Origin: Solirubrobacter pauli
GTDB taxonomy: Bacteria > Actinomycetota > Thermoleophilia > Solirubrobacterales > Solirubrobacteraceae
Length of the DNA: 64,000 bases
NCBI RefSeq assembly: GCF_003633755.1
Contig: NZ_RBIL01000001.1
Coordinates: 2,031,426-2,095,425 of the forward strand
Direction: 5' to 3'
The notes under the pieces were generated by a model, which was not told the origin of the DNA, ran no database searches, and saw only the letters and a program-made list of their open reading frames with translations. This document shows positions 49,906-58,760 of the stretch, piece after piece (the first letter of the stretch is position 1; each line of letters starts with the position of its first letter). The position numbers and the translations under genes were made by a program.

Positions 49906-52089
49906 ATGCCTAAGAGGAACCTCGCCGCGCGCGCCGGACACTGGAGCGCGCGGCACCGGAAGACCGCCATCTTCGGATGGCTCGCGTTCGTCGTCATCGC
50001 CTTCGTGCTCGGGGGCGCGATCGGCACGAACACGCTGAAGAGCGAAGACTCCGGCAACGGGAGCTCGCAGGTCGCCGACCGGGCGATCGCCGCCGCCGAC
50101 TTCCCCGACAAAGCCGACGAGCAGGTCCTGGTCACCGCGCGCGGTGGAGGCCTGAAGGCTTCAGACCCCGAGTTCAGAGCGGGTGTGGACGACGTGATCG
50201 CCCGCATCGAGCAGACGCCGAACACGGAGGAGATCCTCTCCCCGTACGGCAAGGGCAACGAGGGGCAGATCTCCGAGGACGGGACGGCGGCGCTCGTCAC
50301 GTTCTCGATCAAAGGCGACAGCGACCAGACCGACACGCGCGTCGACTCGACCCTCGCCGCGACCAAGGCCGCGCAGGACGCGCACCCTGACCTACGCATC
50401 GAGCAGTTCGGCGACGCCTCCGCCGACAAGGCGCTGTCCGCCTCGCTCGACGACGACTTCAAGCGCGCGGAGTTCCTCTCCCTCCCGATCACGCTCGTCA
50501 TCCTCATCGTCGCCTTCGGCGCGCTCGTCGCCGCCGGCGTGCCGCTGCTGCTCGGCATCACGGCCGTGATCGGCACGCTCGGCCTGGTCGCCCCGATCAG
50601 CCAGATCGTGCCGATGGAGGAGTCCGCGTCGTCGGTGATCCTGCTGATCGGGCTCGCGGTCGGCGTCGACTACACGATGTTCTACCTGCGCCGCAAGATG
50701 GAGGAGCGCGACGCCGGGCACAGCAACGAGGACGCGCTCGAGATCGCCGCCGCCACCTCCGGCAAGGCCGTGCTCATCTCCGGCCTGACCGTGCTGATCG
50801 CCATGGCCGGCATGTTCATCGCCGGCAATGCCGTGTTCAGCTCGTTCGCGATCGGCACGATGCTCGTCGTCGCCGTCGCGATGCTCGGCAGCGTCACCGT
50901 CCTGCCCGCCGTGATCTCCAAGCTCGGCGACAAGGTCGAGAAGGGCCGCGTGCCGTTCATCGGCCGGCTGCGCCACCGCAACCACGGCGAGTCGCGCGTG
51001 TGGGGCTTCGTGATCGACCACAGCCTCCGCCGCCCGGTCGCCGCGGTCGTGCTGTCGGTCGGCCTGCTGCTCGTGCTCGCGCTGCCCGCGCTGCACATGC
51101 GCACGATCAACCCGGGCGCCGCGGGCCTCCCGCACGACCTGCCGATCATGCAGACCTACGAGCGCATCCAGGCCAAGTTCCCGGGCGGCCCGCTGCCCGC
51201 GATGGTCGTGGTCAAGGCCAAGGACGTCACCACGCCCGAGGTCCAGCAGGGCATCAAGGAGCTGACCGCCACCGCGAGCGGCCCGACGAACACGATCGTC
51301 TCTCCCGACAAGGAGGTCGCGATCGTCAGCATCCCGCTCCCCGGCAACGGCACCGACGACACGTCCGACGCCGCCCTCGCCACCCTGCGCGACACGACGA
51401 TCCCGCAGACGATCGACCGCGTCGCCGGCACGCAGACCAACGTGACCGGCATGACCGCCGGGTCGAAGGACTTCAACGACCGCATGAGCTCGCGCCTGCC
51501 GTTCGTGTTCGCGTTCGTCCTCGGCCTCGCGTTCCTGCTGCTGCTCGTGACGTTCCGCAGCGTGATCATCCCGCTGAAGGCGATCGTGCTGAACCTGCTG
51601 TCCGTCGGCGCCGCCTACGGCGTGATGACGTGGATCTTCCAGGACGGCCACCTGGAGGGCCTGCTCAACTTCCAGTCGGTGGGCGGCATCACGTCCTGGC
51701 TGCCGCTGTTCATGTTCGTGATCCTGTTCGGCCTCTCGATGGACTACCACGTGTTCATCATCAGCCGCATCCGCGAGGCGTTCGACCGTGGCGAGTCGAC
51801 CGAGGACGCCGTCGCGCACGGCATCAAGGCCACGGCCGGCGTCGTCACCAGCGCGGCGGTCGTGATGGTCGCCGTGTTCGCGATCTTCGCCACGCTGAGC
51901 ATGATCGAGTTCAAGCAGATGGGCGTCGGCCTCGCCGTGGCCATCCTGCTGGACGCGACCCTGGTGCGCGCGGTGCTGCTCCCGGCGGCGATGAAGCTGC
52001 TCGGTGACCGCAACTGGTACCTGCCGCGCAGCCTGCGCTGGTTGCCCAAGTTCGAGCACGAATCCGCACCCGAGCCGGTTCACGCATAA
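49906..52089 (+). CDS. MMPL/RND-family membrane exporter (third of three)
   Basis: 727 residues. Helix 1 at about 18-40 (HRKTAIFGWLAFVVIAFVLGGA), an external domain, five helices including LLIGLAVGVDYTMFYLRRKMEER, then a second external domain and helices with LFGLSMDYHVFIISRIREAFD. Both D-Y proton-relay motifs are kept. It is distinct in sequence from the other two exporters in this window. Ends 10 bases before the phosphofructokinase start, so the two may be co-transcribed, which would be unusual for a glycolytic gene. Confidence 0.92.
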   Translation: MPKRNLAARAGHWSARHRKTAIFGWLAFVVIAFVLGGAIGTNTLKSEDSGNGSSQVADRAIAAADFPDKADEQVLVTARGGGLKASDPEFRAGVDDVIARIEQTPNTEEILSPYGKGNEGQISEDGTAALVTFSIKGDSDQTDTRVDSTLAATKAAQDAHPDLRIEQFGDASADKALSASLDDDFKRAEFLSLPITLVILIVAFGALVAAGVPLLLGITAVIGTLGLVAPISQIVPMEESASSVILLIGLAVGVDYTMFYLRRKMEERDAGHSNEDALEIAAATSGKAVLISGLTVLIAMAGMFIAGNAVFSSFAIGTMLVVAVAMLGSVTVLPAVISKLGDKVEKGRVPFIGRLRHRNHGESRVWGFVIDHSLRRPVAAVVLSVGLLLVLALPALHMRTINPGAAGLPHDLPIMQTYERIQAKFPGGPLPAMVVVKAKDVTTPEVQQGIKELTATASGPTNTIVSPDKEVAIVSIPLPGNGTDDTSDAALATLRDTTIPQTIDRVAGTQTNVTGMTAGSKDFNDRMSSRLPFVFAFVLGLAFLLLLVTFRSVIIPLKAIVLNLLSVGAAYGVMTWIFQDGHLEGLLNFQSVGGITSWLPLFMFVILFGLSMDYHVFIISRIREAFDRGESTEDAVAHGIKATAGVVTSAAVVMVAVFAIFATLSMIEFKQMGVGLAVAILLDATLVRAVLLPAAMKLLGDRNWYLPRSLRWLPKFEHESAPEPVHA

Positions 52090-52099
52090 CCTGGGGGGC

Positions 52100-53128
52100 A
52101 TGCGAATTGGAGTGCTCACCGGGGGCGGCGACTGCCCCGGACTGAACGCGGTCATCCGGGCCATCGTCCGCAAGGGGATCAACACCCACGGGCACGAGTT
52201 CTTCGGCTTCCGCCATGGCTGGGCCGGCGTCATCAACAACGAGGGCGTCGACCTCGACCTGGACAGCACGCGCGGCATCCTGCACCGCGGCGGGACGATC
52301 CTCGGATCGTCCCGCACCAACGTGTACAAGGTCGAGGACGGCCTGAACAAGGTCAAGGCCGCGATGAAGGCGCAGAACCTCGACGCCCTGATCCCGATCG
52401 GCGGCGAGGACACCCTCGGCGTCGCCGGCAAGCTGCACGAGGACGGCATCCCCGTCGTCGGCGTGCCGAAGACGATCGACAACGACCTGGCGGCGACGGA
52501 CTTCACGTTCGGCTTCCAGACCGCGGTGCAGATCGCCACGGACGCGATCGACCGACTGCACACCACCGCCGAGTCGCACAACCGCGTCCTGGTGTGCGAG
52601 GTCATGGGCCGCCACGCCGGCTGGCTCGCCGTGTACTCCGGCCTGGCCGGCGGCGCGGACGTCATCCTGATCCCGGAGCGCCCGTTCGACATCGAGGAGG
52701 TCGTCGACCACCTCAAGAACCGCCACTCGCGCGGCGCGACGTTCTCGATCGTCGTCGTCGCCGAGGGCGCGACGCCGAAGGACGGCGGCCTGCTCACCGA
52801 CTACGAGACCAAGGACGCGTTCGGCCACGTCCGCCTCGGCGGCATCGGCTCGATGCTCGAGCGCCAGATCGAGGAGAAGACGGGCTTCGAGTCCCGCACC
52901 ACGATCCTCGGCCACATCCAGCGCGGCGGCACCCCGCTCGCGTTCGACCGCGTGCTCGGCTCGCGCTTCGGCGTCGCCGCCGTCGACGCGATCACCGAGG
53001 GCAACTACGGCAAGATGGCCGCCCTGCGCGGCACCAGCATCGAGATGGTGCCGCTGGCCGAGGCGCTCGCCGAGCCCAAGCTCGTCGACGCGGAGCTCTT
53101 CGAGACCGCTGCGGTCTTCTTCGGTTAG
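52100..53128 (+). CDS. Phosphofructokinase with pyrophosphate-type active-site residues
   Basis: 342 residues from the ATG at 52100, directly after GGGGGGC. Family motifs: GVLTGGGDCPGLNAVIR, GGTILGSSRTN, PKTIDNDL, EVMGRHAGWLA, ILGHIQRGGTPLAFDRVL. Two positions that separate ATP- from pyrophosphate-using enzymes are D (in GGEDTLG, the E. coli Gly104 position) and K (in VPKTIDND, the E. coli Gly124 position). This D/K combination is the known signature of PPi-dependent PFKs such as that of Amycolatopsis methanolica; ATP enzymes usually have G/G. It phosphorylates fructose 6-phosphate; with PPi the step is reversible and can run in gluconeogenesis too. Confidence 0.92.
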   Translation: MRIGVLTGGGDCPGLNAVIRAIVRKGINTHGHEFFGFRHGWAGVINNEGVDLDLDSTRGILHRGGTILGSSRTNVYKVEDGLNKVKAAMKAQNLDALIPIGGEDTLGVAGKLHEDGIPVVGVPKTIDNDLAATDFTFGFQTAVQIATDAIDRLHTTAESHNRVLVCEVMGRHAGWLAVYSGLAGGADVILIPERPFDIEEVVDHLKNRHSRGATFSIVVVAEGATPKDGGLLTDYETKDAFGHVRLGGIGSMLERQIEEKTGFESRTTILGHIQRGGTPLAFDRVLGSRFGVAAVDAITEGNYGKMAALRGTSIEMVPLAEALAEPKLVDAELFETAAVFFG

Positions 53129-53132
53129 GAGT

Positions 53133-54260
53133 CTGATTCTCCCGGTCCTCCTGACCGGGCTGAATCTGCGGCCGCTCTTCGGAAGCTTGCCGCCGCTGCT
53201 GGCCGACGTCCGGGACGATCTCGGGCTGTCGGCCGCGGCGGCGGGGCTGCTGACGACCGGGCCGCTGCTGTGCCTGGGCATCCTCGCGCCGCTCGGCCCG
53301 CGGATCGCCCGGCGCTTCCCCGTCGAGCGGATCATCGCGCTCGCGCTCCTGTGCACCGCCCTGGGCACGGCCGCGCGCGGGCTCGGCGGGATCGCCCCGC
53401 TGTATCTCGGCACGCTGCTGGCCGGCGCGGCGATCGCGCTCACGCAGGTCGTGACGCCCGCCTGGGTGCGGGCGAAGACGTCGCACGGCACGGGCCTGCT
53501 CACCGGACTGTTCAGCACCGCGCTGGTGGCGGGCGCGACGATCGCGACGTTCACCGCGATCCCGTTCGACGACGCCTTCGGCGGCTGGGAGCCGGCGCTG
53601 GCGATCTGGGCGCTGCCCGCCCTGATCGGGTTCGCCGTGTGGGTGCCGTACGCGCTGCGGGCGCGCGAGCCGATCGCCGCGACCGTCGGGCACCCGCTGT
53701 GGCGCAACCGCACCGCGTGGTCGATCGCGCTGCTGATGGGGCTGCAGTCGATGGCGTTCTTCTCCACGATCTCCTGGCTGCCGGAGATCCTCACCGACGA
53801 CGGCATGAGCGAGGGCTACGCCGGCTTCCTGTCGGGCGTGACGCAGCTCGTGCAGATGGTCCCCGCGTTCGCGATGCCGGTACTCGCCGCACGGCGCGCG
53901 ACCCAGCTCGACTTGCTGCTGGTGATCGTGGGCACGGCGCTGGTCGGATTGCTCGGCGTGCTGCTCGCGCCCGGCCTCTCGCTGCTGTGGATGGTGCCGC
54001 TCGGCATCGGCCAGGGCGGCGCGCTCGGCCTGGCGCTGATGCTGCCGGTCCTGCGCGGGCGCGATCCGGGCGAGGTGGCCGGGATGACCGCGATGGCGAT
54101 GGGCGTCGGCTACCTGATCGCCGCCGGCGGGCCGGCGCTGGTCGGCGCCGTCCACGACGTGTCAGGGGAGTGGAACTGGCCGCTCGCCGTGCTGCTGGTG
54201 ATGACCGTCGCGCAGTTCCCGGTCGCGCTTCACGCGGTGATGAAGGGCAGGCCGACGTAG
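53133..54260 (+). CDS. CynX/NimT-like MFS permease; start codon unusual
   Basis: The frame LILPVLLTGLNLRPLFGSLPPLLADVRDDLGLSAAAAGLLTTGPLLCLG is the normal first two helices of the cyanate/nitroimidazole-type MFS family; about 12 helices follow, with PLGPRIARRFPVERII near residue 65. The only common start codon (TTG at 53187) would delete helix 1. The preceding stop TAG overlaps AGGAG, a good ribosome site for ATT at 53136 or CTG at 53133, so I place the start there (CTG given). Substrate unknown. Its 3' end overlaps the convergent pobA by 31 bases. Confidence 0.8.
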   Translation: MILPVLLTGLNLRPLFGSLPPLLADVRDDLGLSAAAAGLLTTGPLLCLGILAPLGPRIARRFPVERIIALALLCTALGTAARGLGGIAPLYLGTLLAGAAIALTQVVTPAWVRAKTSHGTGLLTGLFSTALVAGATIATFTAIPFDDAFGGWEPALAIWALPALIGFAVWVPYALRAREPIAATVGHPLWRNRTAWSIALLMGLQSMAFFSTISWLPEILTDDGMSEGYAGFLSGVTQLVQMVPAFAMPVLAARRATQLDLLLVIVGTALVGLLGVLLAPGLSLLWMVPLGIGQGGALGLALMLPVLRGRDPGEVAGMTAMAMGVGYLIAAGGPALVGAVHDVSGEWNWPLAVLLVMTVAQFPVALHAVMKGRPT

Positions 54261-55360
54261 TTCTCGGCCAGCGCCGTCGCCTGCGCGGTGCTGGACACCG
54301 TGTAGCGCAGCTGCGAGCGCTGGATCTGCGTCTCGAACGGGTCGTCGCTCATCCGGTGGAGCATCGACGTCATCCACCAGGAGAAGTGCTGGACGCGCCA
54401 GACGCGCTCGAGCGCCCGCTGCGTGTAGGCGGCCAGCTTGGCGTCGTCCCCGATCGAGGACGCGAGCAGCGCCACGTCCGCCATCGCGGTGTTGAGGCCC
54501 TTGGCGCCGGTCGGCGGGACGATGTGCGCGGCGTCGCCCGCCAGGTAGAGCCGGCCGTGCTGCATCGGCTCGACCACGAACGAGCGCATCGGGGTGACGC
54601 CCTTCTCGAAGATCGGGCCACGGTTGACCGCCATGCCGAAGCGGCGGTCCAGCTCGGCCCAGATCGCGTCGTCCTCCCACGGCTCGGCATCCGGCTCGCA
54701 CTGCAGGTACATGCGCGTGATCGCGTGCGAGCGCATCGACGCGAGCGCGAACCCGCGCTCGTGATGCGCGTAGATCAGCTCCTCCGAGCTGGGAGCGCAC
54801 TCGGCCAGGATGCCCATCCAGCCGAACGGATAGACGCGCTCGTAGACCGTCAGGACCTCCTCGATCGCCGACCGGCAGACGCCGTGGAAGCCGTCGCAGC
54901 CGGCGATCAGGTCCGCCTCGAGCGTGTGCGGCTCGCCGGCGTGCGTGTACGTGACGACGCCGGTCTCGGGGTCCGGACGCACGTCGGAGACCTCGAAGTG
55001 CAGCGGCAGGCCGGAAGCGAGCCGCGCCTCGATCAGGTCCTTGACCACCTCCTGCTGGCCGTAGATCGTGATCGCCCGGCCGCCGGTGAGGTCACTCAGC
55101 GCGATCCGATGGCCTTCGCCGTCGAAGCGCAGCTCGACCCCTTCGTGGACGAGGCCTTCGCGGTGCATCCGCGCGCCGAGCCCGACCTCGTCCATCAGGT
55201 CCATCGTCGCCTGCTCGAGGACGCCCGCCCGCACGCGCTGCTGCACGTAGTCGCGGTCGCGCGCCTCGAGGATCACCGAGTCGATGCCGCGGAGCTCAAG
55301 CAGCCGCCCGAGCATCAGCCCCGCCGGACCGCCGCCCACGATCGCCACCTGCGTGCGCAT
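54230..55360 (-). CDS. pobA: 4-hydroxybenzoate 3-monooxygenase
   Basis: 376 residues from the ATG at 55360. Class A flavoprotein hydroxylase: FAD site VAIVGGGPAGLMLGRLLELRG, YVQQRVRAGVLEQATMDLM (NAD(P)H-binding region near residues 35-55), GCDGFHGVCR (DG motif), and GDAAHIVPPTGAKGLNTAMADV (second FAD site). The order and length fit PobA. It hydroxylates 4-hydroxybenzoate to protocatechuate, feeding the beta-ketoadipate pathway. The next minus-strand gene overlaps its first 65 bases, so its translation may be linked to that gene. Confidence 0.9.
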   Translation of the reverse strand: MRTQVAIVGGGPAGLMLGRLLELRGIDSVILEARDRDYVQQRVRAGVLEQATMDLMDEVGLGARMHREGLVHEGVELRFDGEGHRIALSDLTGGRAITIYGQQEVVKDLIEARLASGLPLHFEVSDVRPDPETGVVTYTHAGEPHTLEADLIAGCDGFHGVCRSAIEEVLTVYERVYPFGWMGILAECAPSSEELIYAHHERGFALASMRSHAITRMYLQCEPDAEPWEDDAIWAELDRRFGMAVNRGPIFEKGVTPMRSFVVEPMQHGRLYLAGDAAHIVPPTGAKGLNTAMADVALLASSIGDDAKLAAYTQRALERVWRVQHFSWWMTSMLHRMSDDPFETQIQRSQLRYTVSSTAQATALAENYVGLPFITA

Positions 55361-55865
55361 GCCGGGAACGATACGTCCAGACGAGGTAGAGGATCGCGCC
55401 GACGACGGCGTACCCGCCAAGCTGCGCCACCTGGGCATCGTCCTGCGTGGAGGCGGCGACGAAGCTGAGGCCGGCGAGGGTCGACAGGCCGCCGCTGATG
55501 ATCATCGGCCACTGGCGCTCGCCCGAGCGGCGGCGCTGGAGGGCGACGGCGAGCTGGATCGCCCCGGACACGACCGCCCATGCGCCGAAGACGGCGAGCG
55601 CGGCGCCCGCGTCACCGGCGAAGGTCGCGACGGCGAGCGCCACGGAGGCGGCGGTGCTGATGGCGCCGTTGATCCAGCGGCGCTCGACGAACGAGGAGAC
55701 GGCGTCGATCAACGGATAGGCGCTGAGGAGCAGCGCGGCCGCGACGGGCACGTCGGACGCCGTGGTGGGGATGCGGTCGCCGACGGCGACGACGAGCGCG
55801 GCGGCCCAGAGGATGGCGAGGATCGCCCGGCTGACCGGAAGGAGAGAGAACGTTCGTTCTTGCAT
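55296..55865 (-). CDS. Multi-pass membrane protein (HdeD/DUF308-like)
   Basis: 189 residues from the ATG at 55865. Six hydrophobic segments: about 10-30, 38-54, 66-83, 86-107, 125-140 and 147-165. The pattern of short paired helices (AILAILWAAALVVAVGD, AVFGAWAVVSGAIQLAVALQRR, GGLSTLAGLSF) resembles the HdeD/DUF308 group, small membrane proteins linked to acid and stress responses in some bacteria. The last third overlaps the start of pobA by 65 bases in another frame. A promoter and TetR-type operators sit just upstream (see regulatory entries), so it is probably controlled by the divergent TetR. Confidence 0.7.
   Translation of the reverse strand: MQERTFSLLPVSRAILAILWAAALVVAVGDRIPTTASDVPVAAALLLSAYPLIDAVSSFVERRWINGAISTAASVALAVATFAGDAGAALAVFGAWAVVSGAIQLAVALQRRRSGERQWPMIISGGLSTLAGLSFVAASTQDDAQVAQLGGYAVVGAILYLVWTYRSRHAHAGGDRGRRSGGADARAAA
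55846..55861. promoter_or_regulatory. Secondary operator-like site inside the first codons of the membrane protein gene
   Basis: GAGAACGTTCGTTCTT differs from the perfect palindrome at 55900-55915 in only two of 16 bases. It covers codons 2 to 7 of the minus-strand membrane protein gene, so a bound repressor would block early elongation or act with the upstream site. Confidence 0.62.
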
Positions 55866-55872
55866 GAGCAGC

Positions 55873-55901
55873 AGTGAAGCACGCCCTGCGCCATCCGTCA
55901 A
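55873..55901 (-). promoter_or_regulatory. Promoter of the membrane protein gene, apparently leaderless
   Basis: On the minus strand TTGACG (55901-55896), a 17-base spacer and TTCACT (55878-55873) lie 7 bases before the ATG at 55865, so the transcript would begin at or next to the start codon. The -35 overlaps the end of the 16-base palindrome. Confidence 0.5.
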
Positions 55902-55915
55902 GAACGATCGTTCTT
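55900..55915. promoter_or_regulatory. Perfect 16-base palindromic operator between divergent genes
   Basis: AAGAACGATCGTTCTT reads identically on both strands. It lies between the membrane protein gene and the TetR gene, 22 bases before the TetR ATG, and overlaps the -35 of the opposite promoter. Such a site between a TetR gene and its divergent target is the classic autoregulation layout. Confidence 0.8.
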
Positions 55916-55936
55916 TCTTGAGCTAGAGTTGACGTC

Positions 55937-56461
55937 ATGCAGATCGCGACGCTGCCCAAGGTGAAGGAGTCCGAGGCCCGCGACCGGCTGCTGCGGACGG
56001 CCTCGATGATCTTCTACACCGAGGGCATCAACAGCGTCGGCGTCGACTACATCGTCGGTGCCGCCAAGGTGACGCGAGCGACGTTCTACCGCCACTTCCC
56101 GAGCAAGACCGACCTCGTGCTCGCGTACCTGCAGGCCGCGCACGACGCGATCGAGGCCCACCTGACGGATCGCACCCGAGCGGGCCTGATCGAGGACGTC
56201 TGCGGGCAGATCGGCCGGCCCGAGTTCCGCGGCTGCGCGTTCATCTGCGCCGCCGCCGAGTTCGACGACCCCGAGCACCCGGTCCGGCGCGCGGTCGCGG
56301 CCCACCGCGACTGGTACTTCGGCGTCATCCGCGACGCGCTCGGCTCCGACGAAGCCGCGCGGCGCTTTGTGATGCTCCGCGACGGCGCGTTCGTCGGTGG
56401 CCACCTGAACGACGCGCAGCTCGCCGTGCAGACCTTCCGCGCGGCCGTCGAATCGCGCTAG
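55937..56461 (+). CDS. TetR-family regulator
   Basis: 174 residues. The helix-turn-helix is clear: EARDRLLRTASMIFYTEGINSVGVDYIVGAAKVTRATFYRHFPSKTDLVLAYL (about 13-65). The C-terminal region has two cysteines (GCAFICAA), which could sense redox state or thiols. It is divergent from the membrane protein gene across a palindromic operator and probably represses both. Its last four bases (CTAG) double as the stop of the convergent acyl-CoA synthetase gene. Confidence 0.93.
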   Translation: MQIATLPKVKESEARDRLLRTASMIFYTEGINSVGVDYIVGAAKVTRATFYRHFPSKTDLVLAYLQAAHDAIEAHLTDRTRAGLIEDVCGQIGRPEFRGCAFICAAAEFDDPEHPVRRAVAAHRDWYFGVIRDALGSDEAARRFVMLRDGAFVGGHLNDAQLAVQTFRAAVESR

Positions 56462-57903
56462 CCGACCCGGCGGTCGTGGCCCTCCCAGAACGGGTCGCGC
56501 AGCCGGTGCTTGAGGAGCTTCCCGGCGCCCGACTTCGGCAGCGGCTCGTCCGAGAAGGTGATCGCGCGCGGGACCTTGAAGCCACCCAGCGACTCGCGGC
56601 ACCACGCGATCAGCTCGGCCTCCGACACGTCGCCGCCCGCCACGACGACCGCGTGCACGGCCTCACCCCAACGCTCGGACGGCACGCCGAACACCGCGAC
56701 CTCCGCGACGGCCGGGTGCGAGGCCAGCACCGCCTCGACTTCGACGGAGTAGACGTTCTCGCCGCCCGTGATGATCATGTCCTTGGCGCGGTCGACGATG
56801 AAGAGGTAGCCGTCCTCGTCCTCGCGCGCGAGGTCGCCGGTGCGGTACCAGCCGTCGACCAACGCCGCGGCGGTCGCGTCCGGGCGGTTCCAGTAGCCGA
56901 GCATGACGTTCGGGCCGCGGACCCACAGCTCGCCAACCTCGCCCCGCGGCGCGCGGACCTCGGCCTGCACGCCCGGCACCGGCACGCCCATGGACGTGGG
57001 CCGCACGTCGTGGTCGGCGCGCGACAGCCGCGTCACCGTGGGCGCGGCCTCGGTCATGCCGTAGAACTGCACGACGTCGCAGTCCGGGAGCCACTCGAGG
57101 ACCCGCCGCTGCAGGTCGGGCGAGATCGGCGACGCCGCGTACTGCAGGTGCCGCAGCGACGACACGTCGGAGCCGTCCGCCGCCTCCAGCAGCAGCGCGA
57201 GCATCGTCGGCACGAACACGGCGTGGGTGATCCCGTGCTGCGCCACCGCCGCGAGCACGGCACGCGCGTCGAACCGCGGCAGGATCACCGACCGCGCGCC
57301 GACCCACGTGCACGCGAAGACGTTGGACGTGCCCGCCACGTGGAACATCGGGCACACGTGCAGCCAGCGGTCCTGCGCCGCGTGCCCCGTCACCGCCAGG
57401 TTGTGCAGCGCGTTGGCGACCAGGTTGCGGTGCGAGAGCATCACGCCCTTCGGCGTGCCGGTCGTGCCGCCGGTGTAGGAGATCGCGGCGAGCGCGTCCT
57501 CGTCGACGCCCGGGAGCGCCTGCGGCGGCCCGGCCACGAGCGCCTCGTAGCCGTCGGGCGACAGCACCGGGACGCCGAGCGCGTCGCCGACGTCACGGCG
57601 CTCGTCGTCGACGATCAGCACGTCCAGCTCGGCGTCCTGCACCATGAACGCGAGCTCCGCCGCGGAGAGCCGGTAGTTGAGGTCCACCAGCACCTTGCCG
57701 AACGCCGGCAGCCCGAGCCAGCACTCCATGTGCCCGAGCGAGTTCGCGCCCAGGTAGCCGACCCGCTCGGCCTCGAGCCCGCCGAGCGCGCGCACGCGAC
57801 GGTCGAGCTCGCCGTAGGTGACGGCCCGCTCGCCGTCGACGACGGCGACCTCGGACGCGAACAGCCGCGCCGCGCGCGCCAGCGGCCAGGACAGATCGCT
57901 CAT
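56458..57903 (-). CDS. AMP-forming acyl-CoA synthetase
   Basis: 481 residues. The adenylate-forming P-loop YTGGTTGTPKG (143-153), FYGMTEAAP, GWYRTGDLA and DRAKDMIITGGENVYSVEVE, and the C-terminal catalytic-lysine region LPKSGAGKLLK are all intact. The protein is shorter than typical long-chain enzymes, in line with aromatic, short or medium-chain acid activation. It is the last gene of the minus-strand operon; its ATG overlaps the amidohydrolase stop (ATGA). It would make the acyl-CoA on which the hydratase and dehydrogenase of the operon act. Confidence 0.93.
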   Translation of the reverse strand: MSDLSWPLARAARLFASEVAVVDGERAVTYGELDRRVRALGGLEAERVGYLGANSLGHMECWLGLPAFGKVLVDLNYRLSAAELAFMVQDAELDVLIVDDERRDVGDALGVPVLSPDGYEALVAGPPQALPGVDEDALAAISYTGGTTGTPKGVMLSHRNLVANALHNLAVTGHAAQDRWLHVCPMFHVAGTSNVFACTWVGARSVILPRFDARAVLAAVAQHGITHAVFVPTMLALLLEAADGSDVSSLRHLQYAASPISPDLQRRVLEWLPDCDVVQFYGMTEAAPTVTRLSRADHDVRPTSMGVPVPGVQAEVRAPRGEVGELWVRGPNVMLGYWNRPDATAAALVDGWYRTGDLAREDEDGYLFIVDRAKDMIITGGENVYSVEVEAVLASHPAVAEVAVFGVPSERWGEAVHAVVVAGGDVSEAELIAWCRESLGGFKVPRAITFSDEPLPKSGAGKLLKHRLRDPFWEGHDRRVG

Positions 57904-58760
57904 AGCCCGAGCAGCCGCGCCGCGTTCTCCTTGAGCACGAGCGGGCGCACCTCCTCGCGGATGTCCAGCCGCTCGAAGTCCGCCAGCCAGCGGTCCGGCG
58001 TGATCAGCGGGAAGTCCGACCCGAACAGCATCTTGCGCTTGAGCTGGGTGTTCGTGTACCGGATCAGGTTCTCCGGGAAGTACTTCGGCGACCAGCCCGA
58101 GAGGTCGATGTAGACGTTCGGCTTGTGGACGGCGATCGCGAGCGCCTCGTCCTGCCACGGGAACGACGGGTGGGCGAGGATGATGCTCAGCCCCGGGAAG
58201 TCGGCGGCGACGTCGTCGACCGCCATCGGGTTCGAGTACTTGAGCCGCACGCCGCCACCCCCCGGCATCCCGGCGCCGATCCCCGTCGTCCCGGAGTGGA
58301 ACAGCGCGATCAGCCCCGCCTCCTCGATCACCGCGTAGAGCGCGTAGAACTCGCGGTCGTTGGGCCAGAACGCCTGGGTGTTGGGATGGAACTTGAACCC
58401 GCGGGCGCCGCGCGCGATCCACTCGCGCGCCTCCCGCACGCCGAGCTTGCCCTTGCGGGGATCGACCGAGGCGAACGGGATCAGCACGTCCGGGTTGGCC
58501 TCGGCCGCCGCCAGCACCTCCGCGTTCCCGAGCCGCCTGCGGCCCATCCCGGCCTCGTCGTCGACGGTGAAGATCACCGCCGCCATGCGCCGCTCGCGGT
58601 AGTAGTCGGCGACCTCCTGCGCGGTGGGCTGCGGCGGGGAGCCCCCGAAGTACCGGCCCGCCGCCTCCAGCACCTCCGCCGTCACCGGGTCCTGCGGCTC
58701 ACCATCGTTGCGCTCGGCGTGCGTGTGCACGTCGATGGCGACCAGGTCCGCGACGTTCAC
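57900..58760 (-). CDS. Amidohydrolase-2 family metal-dependent hydrolase
   Basis: 286 residues from a GTG at 58760. The TIM-barrel amidohydrolase pattern begins VAIDVHTHAE (HxH metal site), then FASVDPRKG, GARGFKFHPNTQAFWPND, LIALFHSGTTG, IILAHPSFPW and KMLFGSDFPLITPDRW (last aspartate). This group includes decarboxylases such as ACMSD and hydrolases of cyclic compounds; a decarboxylation or ring cleavage step is possible, substrate unknown. Coupled on both sides by four-base overlaps. Confidence 0.9.
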   Translation of the reverse strand: MNVADLVAIDVHTHAERNDGEPQDPVTAEVLEAAGRYFGGSPPQPTAQEVADYYRERRMAAVIFTVDDEAGMGRRRLGNAEVLAAAEANPDVLIPFASVDPRKGKLGVREAREWIARGARGFKFHPNTQAFWPNDREFYALYAVIEEAGLIALFHSGTTGIGAGMPGGGGVRLKYSNPMAVDDVAADFPGLSIILAHPSFPWQDEALAIAVHKPNVYIDLSGWSPKYFPENLIRYTNTQLKRKMLFGSDFPLITPDRWLADFERLDIREEVRPLVLKENAARLLGL

